Shown piece after piece: positions 25,983 through 34,651 of a stretch of DNA of 45,069 nt (positions within the stretch are counted from its first letter, which is position 1; every line of letters starts with the position of its first letter). Position numbers and translations under genes: made by a program. The stretch covers positions 1 through 45,069 of the forward strand of contig CADAGD010000006.1 of the NCBI GenBank assembly GCA_902787375.1, read 5' to 3'. The notes below the pieces were generated by a model that searched no databases, was not told the origin of the DNA, and saw only the letters and a list, made by a program, of their open reading frames with translations. The DNA is from an uncultured Eubacteriales bacterium (GTDB lineage: Bacteria > Bacillota > Clostridia > Christensenellales > CAG-138).

Positions 25983-26008
25983 AAAAAACCGCGCCGCAGC
26001 GGTTTTTT
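25983..26008 (+). terminator. Terminator behind the orphan gene
   Basis: AAAAAACCGC-GCCGCA-GCGGTTTTTT stem-loop with its own T run. The two ends are symmetric, so it can act in either direction. Confidence 0.85.
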
Positions 26009-26096
26009 CAATATAATTCCCGTTTCTGCAATACACAGATTGCTCGGCTTTTGACTATTGGGAATACATTCTTCGCATTAAATATATTTGTGTTTT

Positions 26097-26130
26097 CCTG
26101 TAACAAAACAGCTCTCTGTTTGTTTTATAG
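26097..26130 (+). promoter_or_regulatory. Possible autoregulated ECF promoter
   Basis: TGTAAC, a typical -35 of ECF sigma factors, lies upstream of the sigma gene, with a small AAACAG-CTCT-CTGTTT inverted repeat behind it. No clean ECF -10 follows at the right distance, so this is tentative. Confidence 0.3.
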
Positions 26131-26157
26131 GTGTAAGCAAACGAGAGGAGGTGTGAA

Positions 26158-26649
26158 ATGAAAAATGATCTTTTGCGTGAAGTATATGAGCGTTACAGCC
26201 GCGAGCTGTTCATCTACTGCTACTCGCTCTGCAAGAGCCGTCAGGCGGCAGAGGACATAATGCAGGAGACATTTCTCAAGGCAATCATCTCGCTTCCTGA
26301 CGAACACATGAATATACGGGCATGGCTATACATGGTAGCGAGAAACCTTTTTCTGAATCAGGCAAGAATCAACTCGCGTATGACGGGTGATGAAGTGTCT
26401 GAAATGCCCGAAATGTCGGATAAGTCGGCTGAGGACGAGGTGCTGGCAAGGCTTCAAAACAAGCAGCTTTACGGAGCAATAATGAGGCTTGACACAAGAA
26501 AGCGAGAGATAATAATGCTTCAATACTTTTCCGGATTCTCGCACGACTATATCGCAAAGCTCACGGGGCTGACTCCCGCAAACGTCAGGACGCTTTCTCA
26601 CAGAGCGAAGAAGGAATTAAAAGCCATTATGGAGGAGAATGAACAATGA
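26158..26649 (+). CDS. ECF-family RNA polymerase sigma factor
   Basis: A 163-residue two-domain sigma factor. Region 2 reads ELFIYCYSLCKSRQAAEDIM then QETFLKAI (-10 recognition), and region 4 reads REIIMLQYFSGFSHDYIAKL then TGLTPANVRTLSHRAKKEL (-35 recognition helix-turn-helix). GGAGGTGTGAA precedes the ATG. Its last four bases overlap the start of the anti-sigma gene, the classic arrangement of a sigma factor with its own membrane regulator. The signal and target genes are not in the window. Confidence 0.92.
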   Translation: MKNDLLREVYERYSRELFIYCYSLCKSRQAAEDIMQETFLKAIISLPDEHMNIRAWLYMVARNLFLNQARINSRMTGDEVSEMPEMSDKSAEDEVLARLQNKQLYGAIMRLDTRKREIIMLQYFSGFSHDYIAKLTGLTPANVRTLSHRAKKELKAIMEENEQ

Positions 26650-27824
26650 AGTATTCCGAGATTTTAGAGAAATACAAGGCCGGACAGCTCTCCGGTGATG
26701 AAAGGACAACTGTCGAAAATGACATCGAAAAGCACGAGGCTCTTACGGATTACATTGCCGAGCGCGACGACATAGGGCTTGGCGAAATGAAGCTGACGGA
26801 GTCCGAAACGGAAAACGATAAAAAAAGCGCGGACGACATCAATTTCACAAAAAGAATCAAGCGTCAGATACGCCTCTCATTCCTTAAAGCGGGCTTAATA
26901 ACGGGATGCCTGGTTCTTGCCGCTGTGATGTTTATAGTTTATGCCCTTCCGGGACTTGTAGCAAGCCTTTACTATGATCCATCAAAGGTGCTTCAAATCA
27001 ATGAATTCCGCGAAGTGAAACAGATGGATGTTGACATAAGCGTGTATACCGAGCTGTTCGTGCCGGAAAGCTTCAGGCAGCTAGCCATAATCGAAAATGA
27101 GGGGTATGGCAACTATACATTTGTAATACCTCCGTTCGAATCCATTTCTAACGCTTTCAGCAACACGACCGGCACAATAAAGCAGAACAAAATGTTCGTA
27201 TACAGCAGCAACAATAAAATTAGTCCACGATTCATAAACCGCTTGCTGCCTCAGATGTGCGGAGTAGAATTCAGTTACATCCAAAATCATGGTTTTGATA
27301 AAAAGGAGTTTATTGATTCATATCCCGAATCCGGGCTATATGACGTGTACATAACATTCGATCACACCATGAAGTATGACGAGGTCATGGATTGGATTGA
27401 TGCGAACAAAGTCAATATATCATGGTGCGCGGTATGCAGCGACAAGAAGGTTCATACAACCGATCTTTACGGTTTCAGAGTCGGCGGAGGATATGTGTGC
27501 CTTGGATATGAAAACGACAAATATCCTCTCTTGACATTCGATTCCCTTGAATATAAAGATAAAATGTATTCTTTCCATGAAGGTAGATTCGATGAGAACA
27601 CCATCAAAACGCATCTTATCAGTATGCTCAATTATTGCGCGGACGGTGCTTCAAACATTTTATGGAACGATAACGATACTATCAGAGATGCCGCAAAGAG
27701 CATTGAGCAGAACGGCTTTGAGGTCTACGGTATATATGTCAAGGCTTGTGATAAAACGGAAGCCCGAAGGCTTTTAACGCTCGACAGCATATCCTATATC
27801 ACCTGTGGCGGGATGACAGAATAA
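26646..27824 (+). CDS. Membrane-anchored anti-sigma factor (Sigma_reg-type)
   Basis: A 392-residue probable inhibitor of the preceding ECF sigma factor. A cytoplasmic N-terminal part (1-79; MKYSEILEKYKAGQLSGDER resembles the start of anti-sigma domains but has no zinc-binding HxxxCxxC) is followed by one membrane helix at ~80-106 and a ~285-residue outer sensor domain. That layout and the C-terminal sequence suggest the sigma factor regulator N/C-terminal family. The outer part has scattered cysteines (WCAVCSD, NYCADG, KACDK, TCGG) that might form disulfides. The ATGA overlap indicates coupled translation. The anti-sigma role is inferred mostly from context. Confidence 0.75.
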   Translation: MKYSEILEKYKAGQLSGDERTTVENDIEKHEALTDYIAERDDIGLGEMKLTESETENDKKSADDINFTKRIKRQIRLSFLKAGLITGCLVLAAVMFIVYALPGLVASLYYDPSKVLQINEFREVKQMDVDISVYTELFVPESFRQLAIIENEGYGNYTFVIPPFESISNAFSNTTGTIKQNKMFVYSSNNKISPRFINRLLPQMCGVEFSYIQNHGFDKKEFIDSYPESGLYDVYITFDHTMKYDEVMDWIDANKVNISWCAVCSDKKVHTTDLYGFRVGGGYVCLGYENDKYPLLTFDSLEYKDKMYSFHEGRFDENTIKTHLISMLNYCADGASNILWNDNDTIRDAAKSIEQNGFEVYGIYVKACDKTEARRLLTLDSISYITCGGMTE

Positions 27825-27852
27825 GTCCAAAGAGTACAACTCATCCTGTCAA

Positions 27853-28040
27853 GAAACTTCTTTTGGGGGTGCGGGGGCCGAAGCCCCTGCCCTCTGCAAT
27901 CGCTCGCGGCAGCATGTATGTCGTGAGCGGAACAATTACGTTTTCGGAATTGGCTTTTAAGAAAAGACAATTTCCGCCCAAAAAGTCGAACAGTCTTTTT
28001 CGACAGCAAGAACTGCCAATGGATGCGACCCTTGGCAGTT
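27853..28040. repeat. Intergenic repeat-like relic between convergent genes
   Basis: The 233-base gap between the anti-sigma gene and deoB contains a GC-rich hairpin GCGGGGGC-CGAA-GCCCCTGC (27871-27890), G- and C-rich flanks unlike neighbouring gaps, and a degenerate minus-strand frame of about 70 codons. The style resembles the interspersed repeats often seen between genes in gut Clostridia, but there is no second copy in this window to prove it. Confidence 0.4.
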
Positions 28041-28055
28041 TCTGTTTTATCTTTA
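28011..28055 (+). terminator. Terminator for the sigma/anti-sigma operon
   Basis: AACTGCCAA (28011-28019) and TTGGCAGTT (28032-28040) form a perfect 9-bp stem followed by TCTGTTTTATCTTTATTTT on the plus strand. Confidence 0.75.
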
Positions 28056-28057
28056 TT

Positions 28058-29218
28058 TTATATGAGAAGCTTGAGGAACGACTCCCCGCAGCTCCAGCTT
28101 TCTCCCGTCAGATACTCATAAACCGTCGCGCCTATATCCGCGAACGTCCTTCTTGTTCCAAGCTCGGCAGGCTTTCCCCTGCCGATGAGGGCGAGTATCG
28201 GTATGTACTCCCTTGTATGATCCGTTCCGGGGAAGCATGGATCGCATCCGTGGTCGGCGGTTATTATCAGCATATCCGTATCGCTCATGCTCGAAAGAAT
28301 CTCAGGAAGCTTTGAATCGAAATACTCCAGAGCGGCGGCATATCCATCGGGATCGTTCCTGTGTCCGTAAAGCATATCGGTATCGACAAGGTTCGTGAAT
28401 ATGAAATCTCCCCTGCCCTCCTTAATAAACCTTATGGTCGCCTCTATCCCGTCGGGATTGTTCTTGGTATGGTCAACAGTCGTGATTCCCCTATGCGCGA
28501 ATATGTCCTCTATCTTGCCTATACCGACGACGTCCATACCCTTTTTTACAAGGCCGTCCAGTATTGTGTCGCGCATCGGCTCAAGCGCGTAATCACGCCT
28601 GTTTTCGGTTCTGGTGTATTTTCCGTTTCCTCCGACAAAGGGTCTTGCTATGACCCTTCCCACAAGGTTTTCGCCAACCAGCATGGCTCGTGCGGTTTCG
28701 CAAAAGCCGTATAGCTGCTCAAGAGGAATCACATCCTCATGCGCGGCTATCTGGAAAACGCTGTCCGCAGAGGTATAGACTATCGGATACCCCGTCCTCA
28801 CATGCTCATCGCCCAAACGCTGTATTATCTCGGTGCCGGATGCTACCTCGTTTCCAAGCACCTTTCTGCCTATTTTCGTTTCAAACGCCTCTATGACGTT
28901 CTTCGGGAATCCGTTCGGATATGTGCGGAACGGCTCTTCCATCGGAAAGCCCGCTATTTCCCAATGTCCGCAGGTCGTATCCTTCGCCTTTGTGCGTTCA
29001 AGCGACCTGCCATATGCCGCTCTCGGAAATCTCACCCTCGGCAGACGGGAGCCCTCTATATTGCCGATTCCGAGCGATACCATATTGGGTATTTTCATGC
29101 CGCTATGCTCATAAACATGCCCTATGGTATGCGCGCCTACATCATTGAATTCATTGGCGTCGGGCAGATATCCCATTCCGACGCTGTCCAGCACTATGAC
29201 TATGGCTCTATTCTTCAT
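28058..29218 (-). CDS. deoB: Phosphopentomutase
   Basis: Interconverts (deoxy)ribose 1- and 5-phosphates in nucleoside salvage. A 386-residue alkaline-phosphatase-superfamily enzyme: metal ligand Asp11 in VLDSVGMG, the DTTCGHWEI segment with the phosphothreonine site, and ITADHGCDP with FPGTDHTREYIP supplying the remaining ligands. The ATG at 29218 is chosen since AGGAG lies nine bases upstream; an ATG three codons earlier abuts that site. It is the last gene of the asp23-to-deoB series, 15 bp behind spo0A. Confidence 0.95.
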   Translation of the reverse strand: MKNRAIVIVLDSVGMGYLPDANEFNDVGAHTIGHVYEHSGMKIPNMVSLGIGNIEGSRLPRVRFPRAAYGRSLERTKAKDTTCGHWEIAGFPMEEPFRTYPNGFPKNVIEAFETKIGRKVLGNEVASGTEIIQRLGDEHVRTGYPIVYTSADSVFQIAAHEDVIPLEQLYGFCETARAMLVGENLVGRVIARPFVGGNGKYTRTENRRDYALEPMRDTILDGLVKKGMDVVGIGKIEDIFAHRGITTVDHTKNNPDGIEATIRFIKEGRGDFIFTNLVDTDMLYGHRNDPDGYAAALEYFDSKLPEILSSMSDTDMLIITADHGCDPCFPGTDHTREYIPILALIGRGKPAELGTRRTFADIGATVYEYLTGESWSCGESFLKLLI

Positions 29219-29233
29219 GTTCAACATCTCCTG

Positions 29234-30031
29234 TCAAAAGTCTATGGACAGCCTCGCAATAAACTCAGCGTTTGTGGGCTTGCCCTTCTCCTCATCTATA
29301 CTCATGCCGAACACCTCATGCTGATAGTCTATATCGCCCACCATCCATGCCGTTTCAATGGCATATCTTATCGCCTTTTCAACGGCGGACGCCGTGGTAC
29401 CGTAGTATTCGGCAATGCTCTTATAAAGCTTATTGGGTTCGGGTACGGAAAACACCGTTTTTTGAATAGCTATGGCCGCTATAAGGTATTTATGCCCCAA
29501 AAGCTCACGCTTGACGCCAAGCCTGTCGAGCTTGTCCGACATGACGTTTCTCATCATGGCATCATCCTTTATAGGATCGTTCCACATCAGTTGGTTCACT
29601 ATAGGCATTCTGTTTGAAAGCGTCCTTATGTTTAATCCATATTTTAAGCTCGCCTTATATGCTCGAATTATAAACGCCGCGTCCTTTAACGGCTCGCCTG
29701 AAATCATCACCGTATCCGTGACCGCCATCTCATCAACAAGCTCCTTGATGCTCTCATTCATGCTTCGAATCATGCCTATGCTTATTGCCTGACGGTATTT
29801 TTTAATCTGAGAAACCTTTTTTACGACTTCCGTATTCTCCTCATTAAGCTCTGTGACTATAAGCATAGGTTCATATGTATAGCATTTCTCTATCAATTCC
29901 TTTTCCGAAGCGGCATACTCAAAGCGCACATGACAAAGCGTTCCGAGTTCATCAATGACCTTCTCGAAATATTCGTCAGGCTCTCCGAAAAACAACGCTC
30001 TATGCTCAACAATCAAATTATCATCGTACAT
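29234..30031 (-). CDS. spo0A: Spo0A-type sporulation regulator with degenerate receiver domain
   Basis: A 265-residue homologue of the master sporulation regulator, located two bases after spoIVB as in other spore formers. The C-terminal DNA-binding domain (~165-265) is well conserved: LGHKYLIAAI, IAEYYGTTASAVEKAIRYAI as recognition helices, and EEKGKPTNAEFIA. The N-terminal receiver domain is not: the acidic pair is replaced (FFGEPDE at 14-20), the phosphoacceptor Asp position reads Thr60 (LIVTELNEE), and the conserved Lys-Pro reads Gly-Glu (MISGEP at 109-114). Phosphorelay control as in B. subtilis therefore looks impossible. A second, canonical Spo0A elsewhere cannot be excluded. Confidence 0.85.
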   Translation of the reverse strand: MYDDNLIVEHRALFFGEPDEYFEKVIDELGTLCHVRFEYAASEKELIEKCYTYEPMLIVTELNEENTEVVKKVSQIKKYRQAISIGMIRSMNESIKELVDEMAVTDTVMISGEPLKDAAFIIRAYKASLKYGLNIRTLSNRMPIVNQLMWNDPIKDDAMMRNVMSDKLDRLGVKRELLGHKYLIAAIAIQKTVFSVPEPNKLYKSIAEYYGTTASAVEKAIRYAIETAWMVGDIDYQHEVFGMSIDEEKGKPTNAEFIARLSIDF

Positions 30032-30033
30032 AA

Positions 30034-31287
30034 CTAACCTCCGAATCCATTATACATCCAGTAAGCATATGCCCCATATCCCTTTAGCGGATCGTTCACA
30101 AACACATGTGTCACCGCTCCAACGAGCTTTCCATCCTGCAAAATCGGACTTCCGCTCATACCCTGAACTATTCCTCCCGTGCAGCTTATCAGCCGCTCAT
30201 CGGTTATCTCTATCACTATGCCCTTGGGCACAGGTTCATTCTGATGTCCCAGCTTTATTATGCGGCATGAATACTCGGCGACCTCGCCGGAAGCCGCCGT
30301 CAGTATAGTCGCGTCCCCTACATGAACCTCATCCGGAAAAGCCGTCCAAATCGGCTCACCGTTCAAATCCATCGCGGCACTCTCATTGAGCATCCCGCAT
30401 ATCCCAAGCTCCGTATTTGAAACTATATTGCCAATCTGTGTGCTGTATTCACCGAATGTGCCGTGAAGCTCCCCCGGAACTCCCTGCCGTCCCTTTGTCA
30501 CGCCAAGTATGCTTGCAAGAACAAGCTTTCCGTTCCTGACCTTTAGCAGCTTTCCCGTGTCGGCGTCCACCACGGGATGTCCCAGAGCTGCATATTTTCC
30601 CGTGCTGCTCTCATAAAATGACAGCGTGCCTATCCCTATCGTGCTGTCCCGAACCCATGCGCCGATGCGGTACTTCCCCGACTCGTCACGCACAGGCTTT
30701 ACTGTCATCTCCTTTTCCCTGCCGTCCCGTTCAATCAGCAGCTTGGCATTCGCGTTCTCTCCGACCCTGTCCAGCTCCGTCTGGAGCTGCGTGGATAACG
30801 CTATGGGATTGCCGTTTATACTCAGTATTATATCCCCCGCCCTTATATCGGCGTCAGCCGCGGGCGAAACCTTTTTTCCGTCGGTATCCGCAAAGCTTCC
30901 GACTCCTACCACAAGCACTCCGTCGGTATATATGCTGATACCCACAGCTTCACCGCCGGGAGTTAAACATGCCCTGTCGCCTATAAATACGGGAATACTC
31001 TTTATGGGTATGCTGTTGAACAGCTTGCAGGAAACTCTCCCCTGCCCAAGAGTTTCATCCCCGGAGCTGACAGCCGCGACCGATACACCGTCAAGGCTGA
31101 AGCTTCCGAGCCTTTCGGAAAGCGCGGTATCGCTCTCCGCGTATATTACTTCGGGAAGCTCACGATATTCCCGCATCCATCCGCCATAATTAAGGGCAAA
31201 CAGGGCAAACGCGGCAAGCACCGCAACCGCTTTCAAAATGCCCTCATTTGACGGAAAATGCCTTTTTATATTTGAAATAAATCTCAT
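30034..31287 (-). CDS. spoIVB: SpoIVB serine peptidase (S55)
   Basis: Forespore-secreted protease that triggers pro-sigma-K processing in the mother cell. An N-terminal membrane helix (~18-36) is followed by a PDZ domain (DIRAGDIILSINGNPI) and the S55 catalytic domain with His237 (ALGHPVVD), Asp363 (ITDER) and Ser378 (GMSGSP). 417 residues, normal. AAGGAG lies upstream of the ATG. The 63-base gap from recN is the largest within this gene series and could hold a forespore-specific promoter, which I could not identify. Confidence 0.96.
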   Translation of the reverse strand: MRFISNIKRHFPSNEGILKAVAVLAAFALFALNYGGWMREYRELPEVIYAESDTALSERLGSFSLDGVSVAAVSSGDETLGQGRVSCKLFNSIPIKSIPVFIGDRACLTPGGEAVGISIYTDGVLVVGVGSFADTDGKKVSPAADADIRAGDIILSINGNPIALSTQLQTELDRVGENANAKLLIERDGREKEMTVKPVRDESGKYRIGAWVRDSTIGIGTLSFYESSTGKYAALGHPVVDADTGKLLKVRNGKLVLASILGVTKGRQGVPGELHGTFGEYSTQIGNIVSNTELGICGMLNESAAMDLNGEPIWTAFPDEVHVGDATILTAASGEVAEYSCRIIKLGHQNEPVPKGIVIEITDERLISCTGGIVQGMSGSPILQDGKLVGAVTHVFVNDPLKGYGAYAYWMYNGFGG

Positions 31288-31350
31288 TCAGACACACGCT
31301 CCTTAAAAACAATCAATCACAGTTTTTGAAGAAGCGCGTTTTTTATACGG

Positions 31351-33033
31351 TCACAGCTCCGCCTTTTGCGCTTTTTTGATAAGCTCGGCGGCATGGCTTA
31401 CGGCTGCACCGCTGTCATCCTCAGCTCCCATTATCCTTGCAAGCTCCGCCGGACGTTCTTCGTCACTCAATCTGATGACACTTGTGACCGTTCTTCCGCC
31501 TTTCTCATGCTTTGAAACAAAAAAGTGAGAGTCGGCAAACGCCGCTATCTGCGGAAGATGTGTGACACAAAGCACCTGATGCTTTTGAGCTATTTTTTTC
31601 ATTCTTAAACCAACCGTATTGGCAGTCGTTCCGCTTATGCCGGTATCCACTTCATCAAATATCAACGTCGGTATCTCATCGGCATCCGTTATTACCGTCT
31701 TCAGCGCAAGCATTATCCTTGAAAGCTCACCGCCCGAAGCTATCTTTGACAGGGGTTTCATCGGCTCGCCCTCATTGGCTGAAAGCAGCAGGCTCACGCT
31801 GTCCGAGCCGTCCCTATGCGGCTCATCATCTATCATGGAAAACTCCGCACCGAACCCGGCTTTTTTCATTCCAAGTGCCTTTAACTGCTCCTCAGCAAGC
31901 GAGCAAAGCTTTTGGGCGGAGGTCTTTCTTATATTCGTAAGCCGCTCCGCGTTCTCTCTGTACTTTATAAGCAGCTCTTTTTTTCTGCGCTCAAGCTCCT
32001 CTCGCAGAGCCGCGCCGCCCGTGAGCTGTTCAAGCTCCGCCTTTGCCTTTTGAGCAAACGCAAGTATCTCCTCTGCATCATTTCCGTATTTATGTTTCAG
32101 CCCGTCTATGACATCAAGCCTTGTCTCAAGCTCATCTATGCTTTTGGGGTCATAGTCCGCGTCAAGCTTCAAATCCCTAAGCGAATAGGCGGCGTCCTCG
32201 ATCTCGTAATAAATATCATTCAGCCGTGAAAACAACTCATCATACTGTGTTGAAAATGAGGCTATTCCCGAAAGCTCATCAACGGCGTCTTTAAGCAGCC
32301 CTACCGCTCCGCCATCCCCGCTTAACGCGGCAGACGCCGTATTCAAGCCCCTTGATATACGCTCCGCATTGGTCAGTATGTTCAGCTTTTCCTTTATATC
32401 AGCTTCCTCATTCTTTGATAATCCCGCGCTTTCGATCTCGTTTATCTGGTATTTGAGTATGTCTATCCTGCGCTCACGCTCCGCCTCCGAGATGAATCCT
32501 GCATTGAGCTTTGCAACAACCGCGCTGTACTCGTCATAAACGGCATTTACACTTTCAAGTATCGGCAATATCTTACAGCTCATATATGCGTCGATAACCT
32601 TTAAATGGTTGCTGTCGTCAAGCAGGGATTGATGCTCATGCTGGCCGTGTACATCCACAAGCATATCCGTTATCGGCTTGAGTCCTGCAAGCGGCAGGAG
32701 TACGCCATTCACACGCGCTATGCTCTTTCCGGATACATTAAGCTCGCGCGTTATTGTAAGACACCCTTCGTCGCTGTCTATTCCAAGCTCCTCAAGCTTT
32801 TTTATAACCTTCGGCTTATCCGATACATCAAACACAGCCTCCACGCGGCATTTCTGCTCTCCGTATGTAATAAGCTCCCTGCTGCCACGACCTCCGAGAA
32901 CAAGGTTCAGCCCATCTATTATTATTGACTTGCCCGCTCCCGTTTCTCCTGTCAGCACGGTAAAGCCCTCGTCCAATTCAAGGTCGAGCTTATCTATAAG
33001 AGCAATATTCTCAATTATCAATCTTTCAAGCAT
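31351..33033 (-). CDS. recN: DNA repair protein RecN
   Basis: SMC-like ATPase recruited early to double-strand breaks. Walker A GETGAGKS (29-36), long coiled-coil arms, the ABC signature region KIASGGELSRIMLALK, Walker B TLIFDEVDTGISG and the switch CVTHLPQIAAFAD are present. 560 residues, full length. It begins one base after the nadK stop codon, so translation is coupled. Confidence 0.96.
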   Translation of the reverse strand: MLERLIIENIALIDKLDLELDEGFTVLTGETGAGKSIIIDGLNLVLGGRGSRELITYGEQKCRVEAVFDVSDKPKVIKKLEELGIDSDEGCLTITRELNVSGKSIARVNGVLLPLAGLKPITDMLVDVHGQHEHQSLLDDSNHLKVIDAYMSCKILPILESVNAVYDEYSAVVAKLNAGFISEAERERRIDILKYQINEIESAGLSKNEEADIKEKLNILTNAERISRGLNTASAALSGDGGAVGLLKDAVDELSGIASFSTQYDELFSRLNDIYYEIEDAAYSLRDLKLDADYDPKSIDELETRLDVIDGLKHKYGNDAEEILAFAQKAKAELEQLTGGAALREELERRKKELLIKYRENAERLTNIRKTSAQKLCSLAEEQLKALGMKKAGFGAEFSMIDDEPHRDGSDSVSLLLSANEGEPMKPLSKIASGGELSRIMLALKTVITDADEIPTLIFDEVDTGISGTTANTVGLRMKKIAQKHQVLCVTHLPQIAAFADSHFFVSKHEKGGRTVTSVIRLSDEERPAELARIMGAEDDSGAAVSHAAELIKKAQKAEL

Positions 33034-33034
33034 A

Positions 33035-33838
33035 TTATCTCAATTTTTCACGAATGAGCTTAAACACATTCCTGTTTCCGAATCTGATGAACGCCGCCGT
33101 CCTTTTTGAGTTACGGAATCCGACCTCGTCATCAGGATACAGTATTTTCACATTCTGCCCGTCAAGGCTCAACCTGCATACGCATTTAAGCTTGACGGTT
33201 ATCTCGGAGTCCACAGCGGCGACTATCGGCCTGACCGTCAATGAATGCGGACACACCGGAGTTACAAGTATGCACTCAAGCTTAGGTGCAACGACGGGGC
33301 CTCCCGCCGACATTGTATAGGCGGTCGAGCCGGACGGCGTCGCAACTATCAATCCATCAGCCATGACGTCCCCCACGCTGTCCCCGTCAATTACCAGCTC
33401 GATATGCGTTATCGAGGCAAGCTCCTGCCTGTGTATGGCAAAATCATTAAGGCAATTACCCATGTTTTCTCCGTTGACAGTACAATTCAGCATGGCTGAA
33501 CGCTCTATATGGAACTGTCCTGACTGAAGCAATGCCACCGCCCTTTCAAATTCGTCAACGCTTATCTCGCTGAAAAACCCCACCCTGCCAAGGTTCACTC
33601 CAAGCACCGGAATATCCCTTGGCGATGCGGCTGACACGGCGCGAAGAACGGTTCCGTCACCGCCTATTACAACAACGCATAGTGCGTCGTTCCGGTTTTC
33701 AGATAACAGCTTTTCAAGCTCCTCGCTGTCCGTTGTGGATACCGTTTCAATACCATGCGCATTTGCTATGCCGACAAGCCTTCCGATTATGGCGTCGGTA
33801 TTCGGCTTCATCGGATTTGTGAAAAATACAAATTTCAT
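33035..33838 (-). CDS. nadK: NAD kinase
   Basis: Makes NADP from NAD and ATP or polyphosphate. The GGDGT motif (59-63) and the glycine-rich DGLIVATPSGSTAYTMSAGG block are diagnostic; the NE/D motif reads CLNDFAI. 267 residues, normal. It lies nine bases behind tlyA in the conserved Firmicute order tlyA-nadK-(argR)-recN; argR is missing here. Confidence 0.95.
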   Translation of the reverse strand: MKFVFFTNPMKPNTDAIIGRLVGIANAHGIETVSTTDSEELEKLLSENRNDALCVVVIGGDGTVLRAVSAASPRDIPVLGVNLGRVGFFSEISVDEFERAVALLQSGQFHIERSAMLNCTVNGENMGNCLNDFAIHRQELASITHIELVIDGDSVGDVMADGLIVATPSGSTAYTMSAGGPVVAPKLECILVTPVCPHSLTVRPIVAAVDSEITVKLKCVCRLSLDGQNVKILYPDDEVGFRNSKRTAAFIRFGNRNVFKLIREKLR

Positions 33839-33847
33839 CTTACAATA

Positions 33848-34651
33848 TTATGAAAGCTCAGCATGTGAAAGCATGACGACCCTTTCCGCCAATGCTTTGA
33901 CGTCCTGCGGCTCGGATATTTCGTTCTTTGTCAGGTACATCAAATACTCTATATTGCCCTTTGGCCCGGTTATTGGCGAAAAATCGAGTTCCTTTATCCT
34001 GAATCCGCACTCCCGCGCAAACTCAGCCGCGCCTGAAAGCACCTCTCTATGCGTGCTTTCATCACGCACAACACCATTCTTGCCTATCTTGTTCTTTCCT
34101 GCCTCGAACTGCGGTTTGACAAGCACTACCGCCTCGCCATCATCTGCAAGGCATTCGTACATCCTCGGCAGTATAAGCCTTATTGATATAAACGATACAT
34201 CACATGAAGCGAATGTCGGCGTTTCATCGAACCATGTAGGCTCCATAAGTCTTGCGTTCCTTCTTTCCATGCAAACGACACGCTCGTCATTTCTCAGTTT
34301 CCAGTCAAGCTGACCGTATCCGACGTCAACGGAATAGACCTTTCTTGCGCCATTTTGCAGCATACAATCGGTAAAGCCACCCGTGGAAGCCCCAACATCA
34401 AGGCAGACGGCGTTCCTTAATTCGATGCCGTATTTTCTGACCGCCTTATCGAGCTTTAAACCTCCCCTTGATACAAATGGAATCGGATTCTCGCGCACGG
34501 TCAATAAGGCGTCATCCGAAAAGGTATCCGAAGCTTTCATCACCTTGACCTCTCCATGATAAACAACGCCCTCCATTATAAGAGTCTTTGCCCTCTCGCG
34601 GCTTTGCGCGATACCCGACTCAACCATCAGCACATCCGCTCTCTTAGGCAT
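33848..34651 (-). CDS. tlyA: TlyA family rRNA 2'-O-methyltransferase
   Basis: A 267-residue protein of the TlyA/YqxC family. An N-terminal S4 RNA-binding domain (RADVLMVESGIAQSRERAK) precedes an FtsJ-type methyltransferase domain with the SAM motif CLDVGASTGGF (83-93) and SVDVGYGQL. Older annotations call it hemolysin; ribosomal RNA methylation is the supported activity in studied relatives. It overlaps the end of dxs by eight bases. Confidence 0.94.
   Translation of the reverse strand: MPKRADVLMVESGIAQSRERAKTLIMEGVVYHGEVKVMKASDTFSDDALLTVRENPIPFVSRGGLKLDKAVRKYGIELRNAVCLDVGASTGGFTDCMLQNGARKVYSVDVGYGQLDWKLRNDERVVCMERRNARLMEPTWFDETPTFASCDVSFISIRLILPRMYECLADDGEAVVLVKPQFEAGKNKIGKNGVVRDESTHREVLSGAAEFARECGFRIKELDFSPITGPKGNIEYLMYLTKNEISEPQDVKALAERVVMLSHAELS

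Noticed and set aside
27999..28005. TTCGACA, a perfect reverse-complement 0A box
   Set aside because: It lies between the ends of two convergent genes, inside repeat-like sequence, with no promoter beside it; a seven-base match is expected by chance.
25430..28057. Genomic island integrated at tRNA-Arg
   Set aside because: No integrase gene and no second copy of the tRNA 3' end were found to the right, although the region does look accessory.
28739..29617. 292-codon plus-strand frame opposite deoB and spo0A
   Set aside because: Crosses two conserved minus-strand genes and resembles no protein family.
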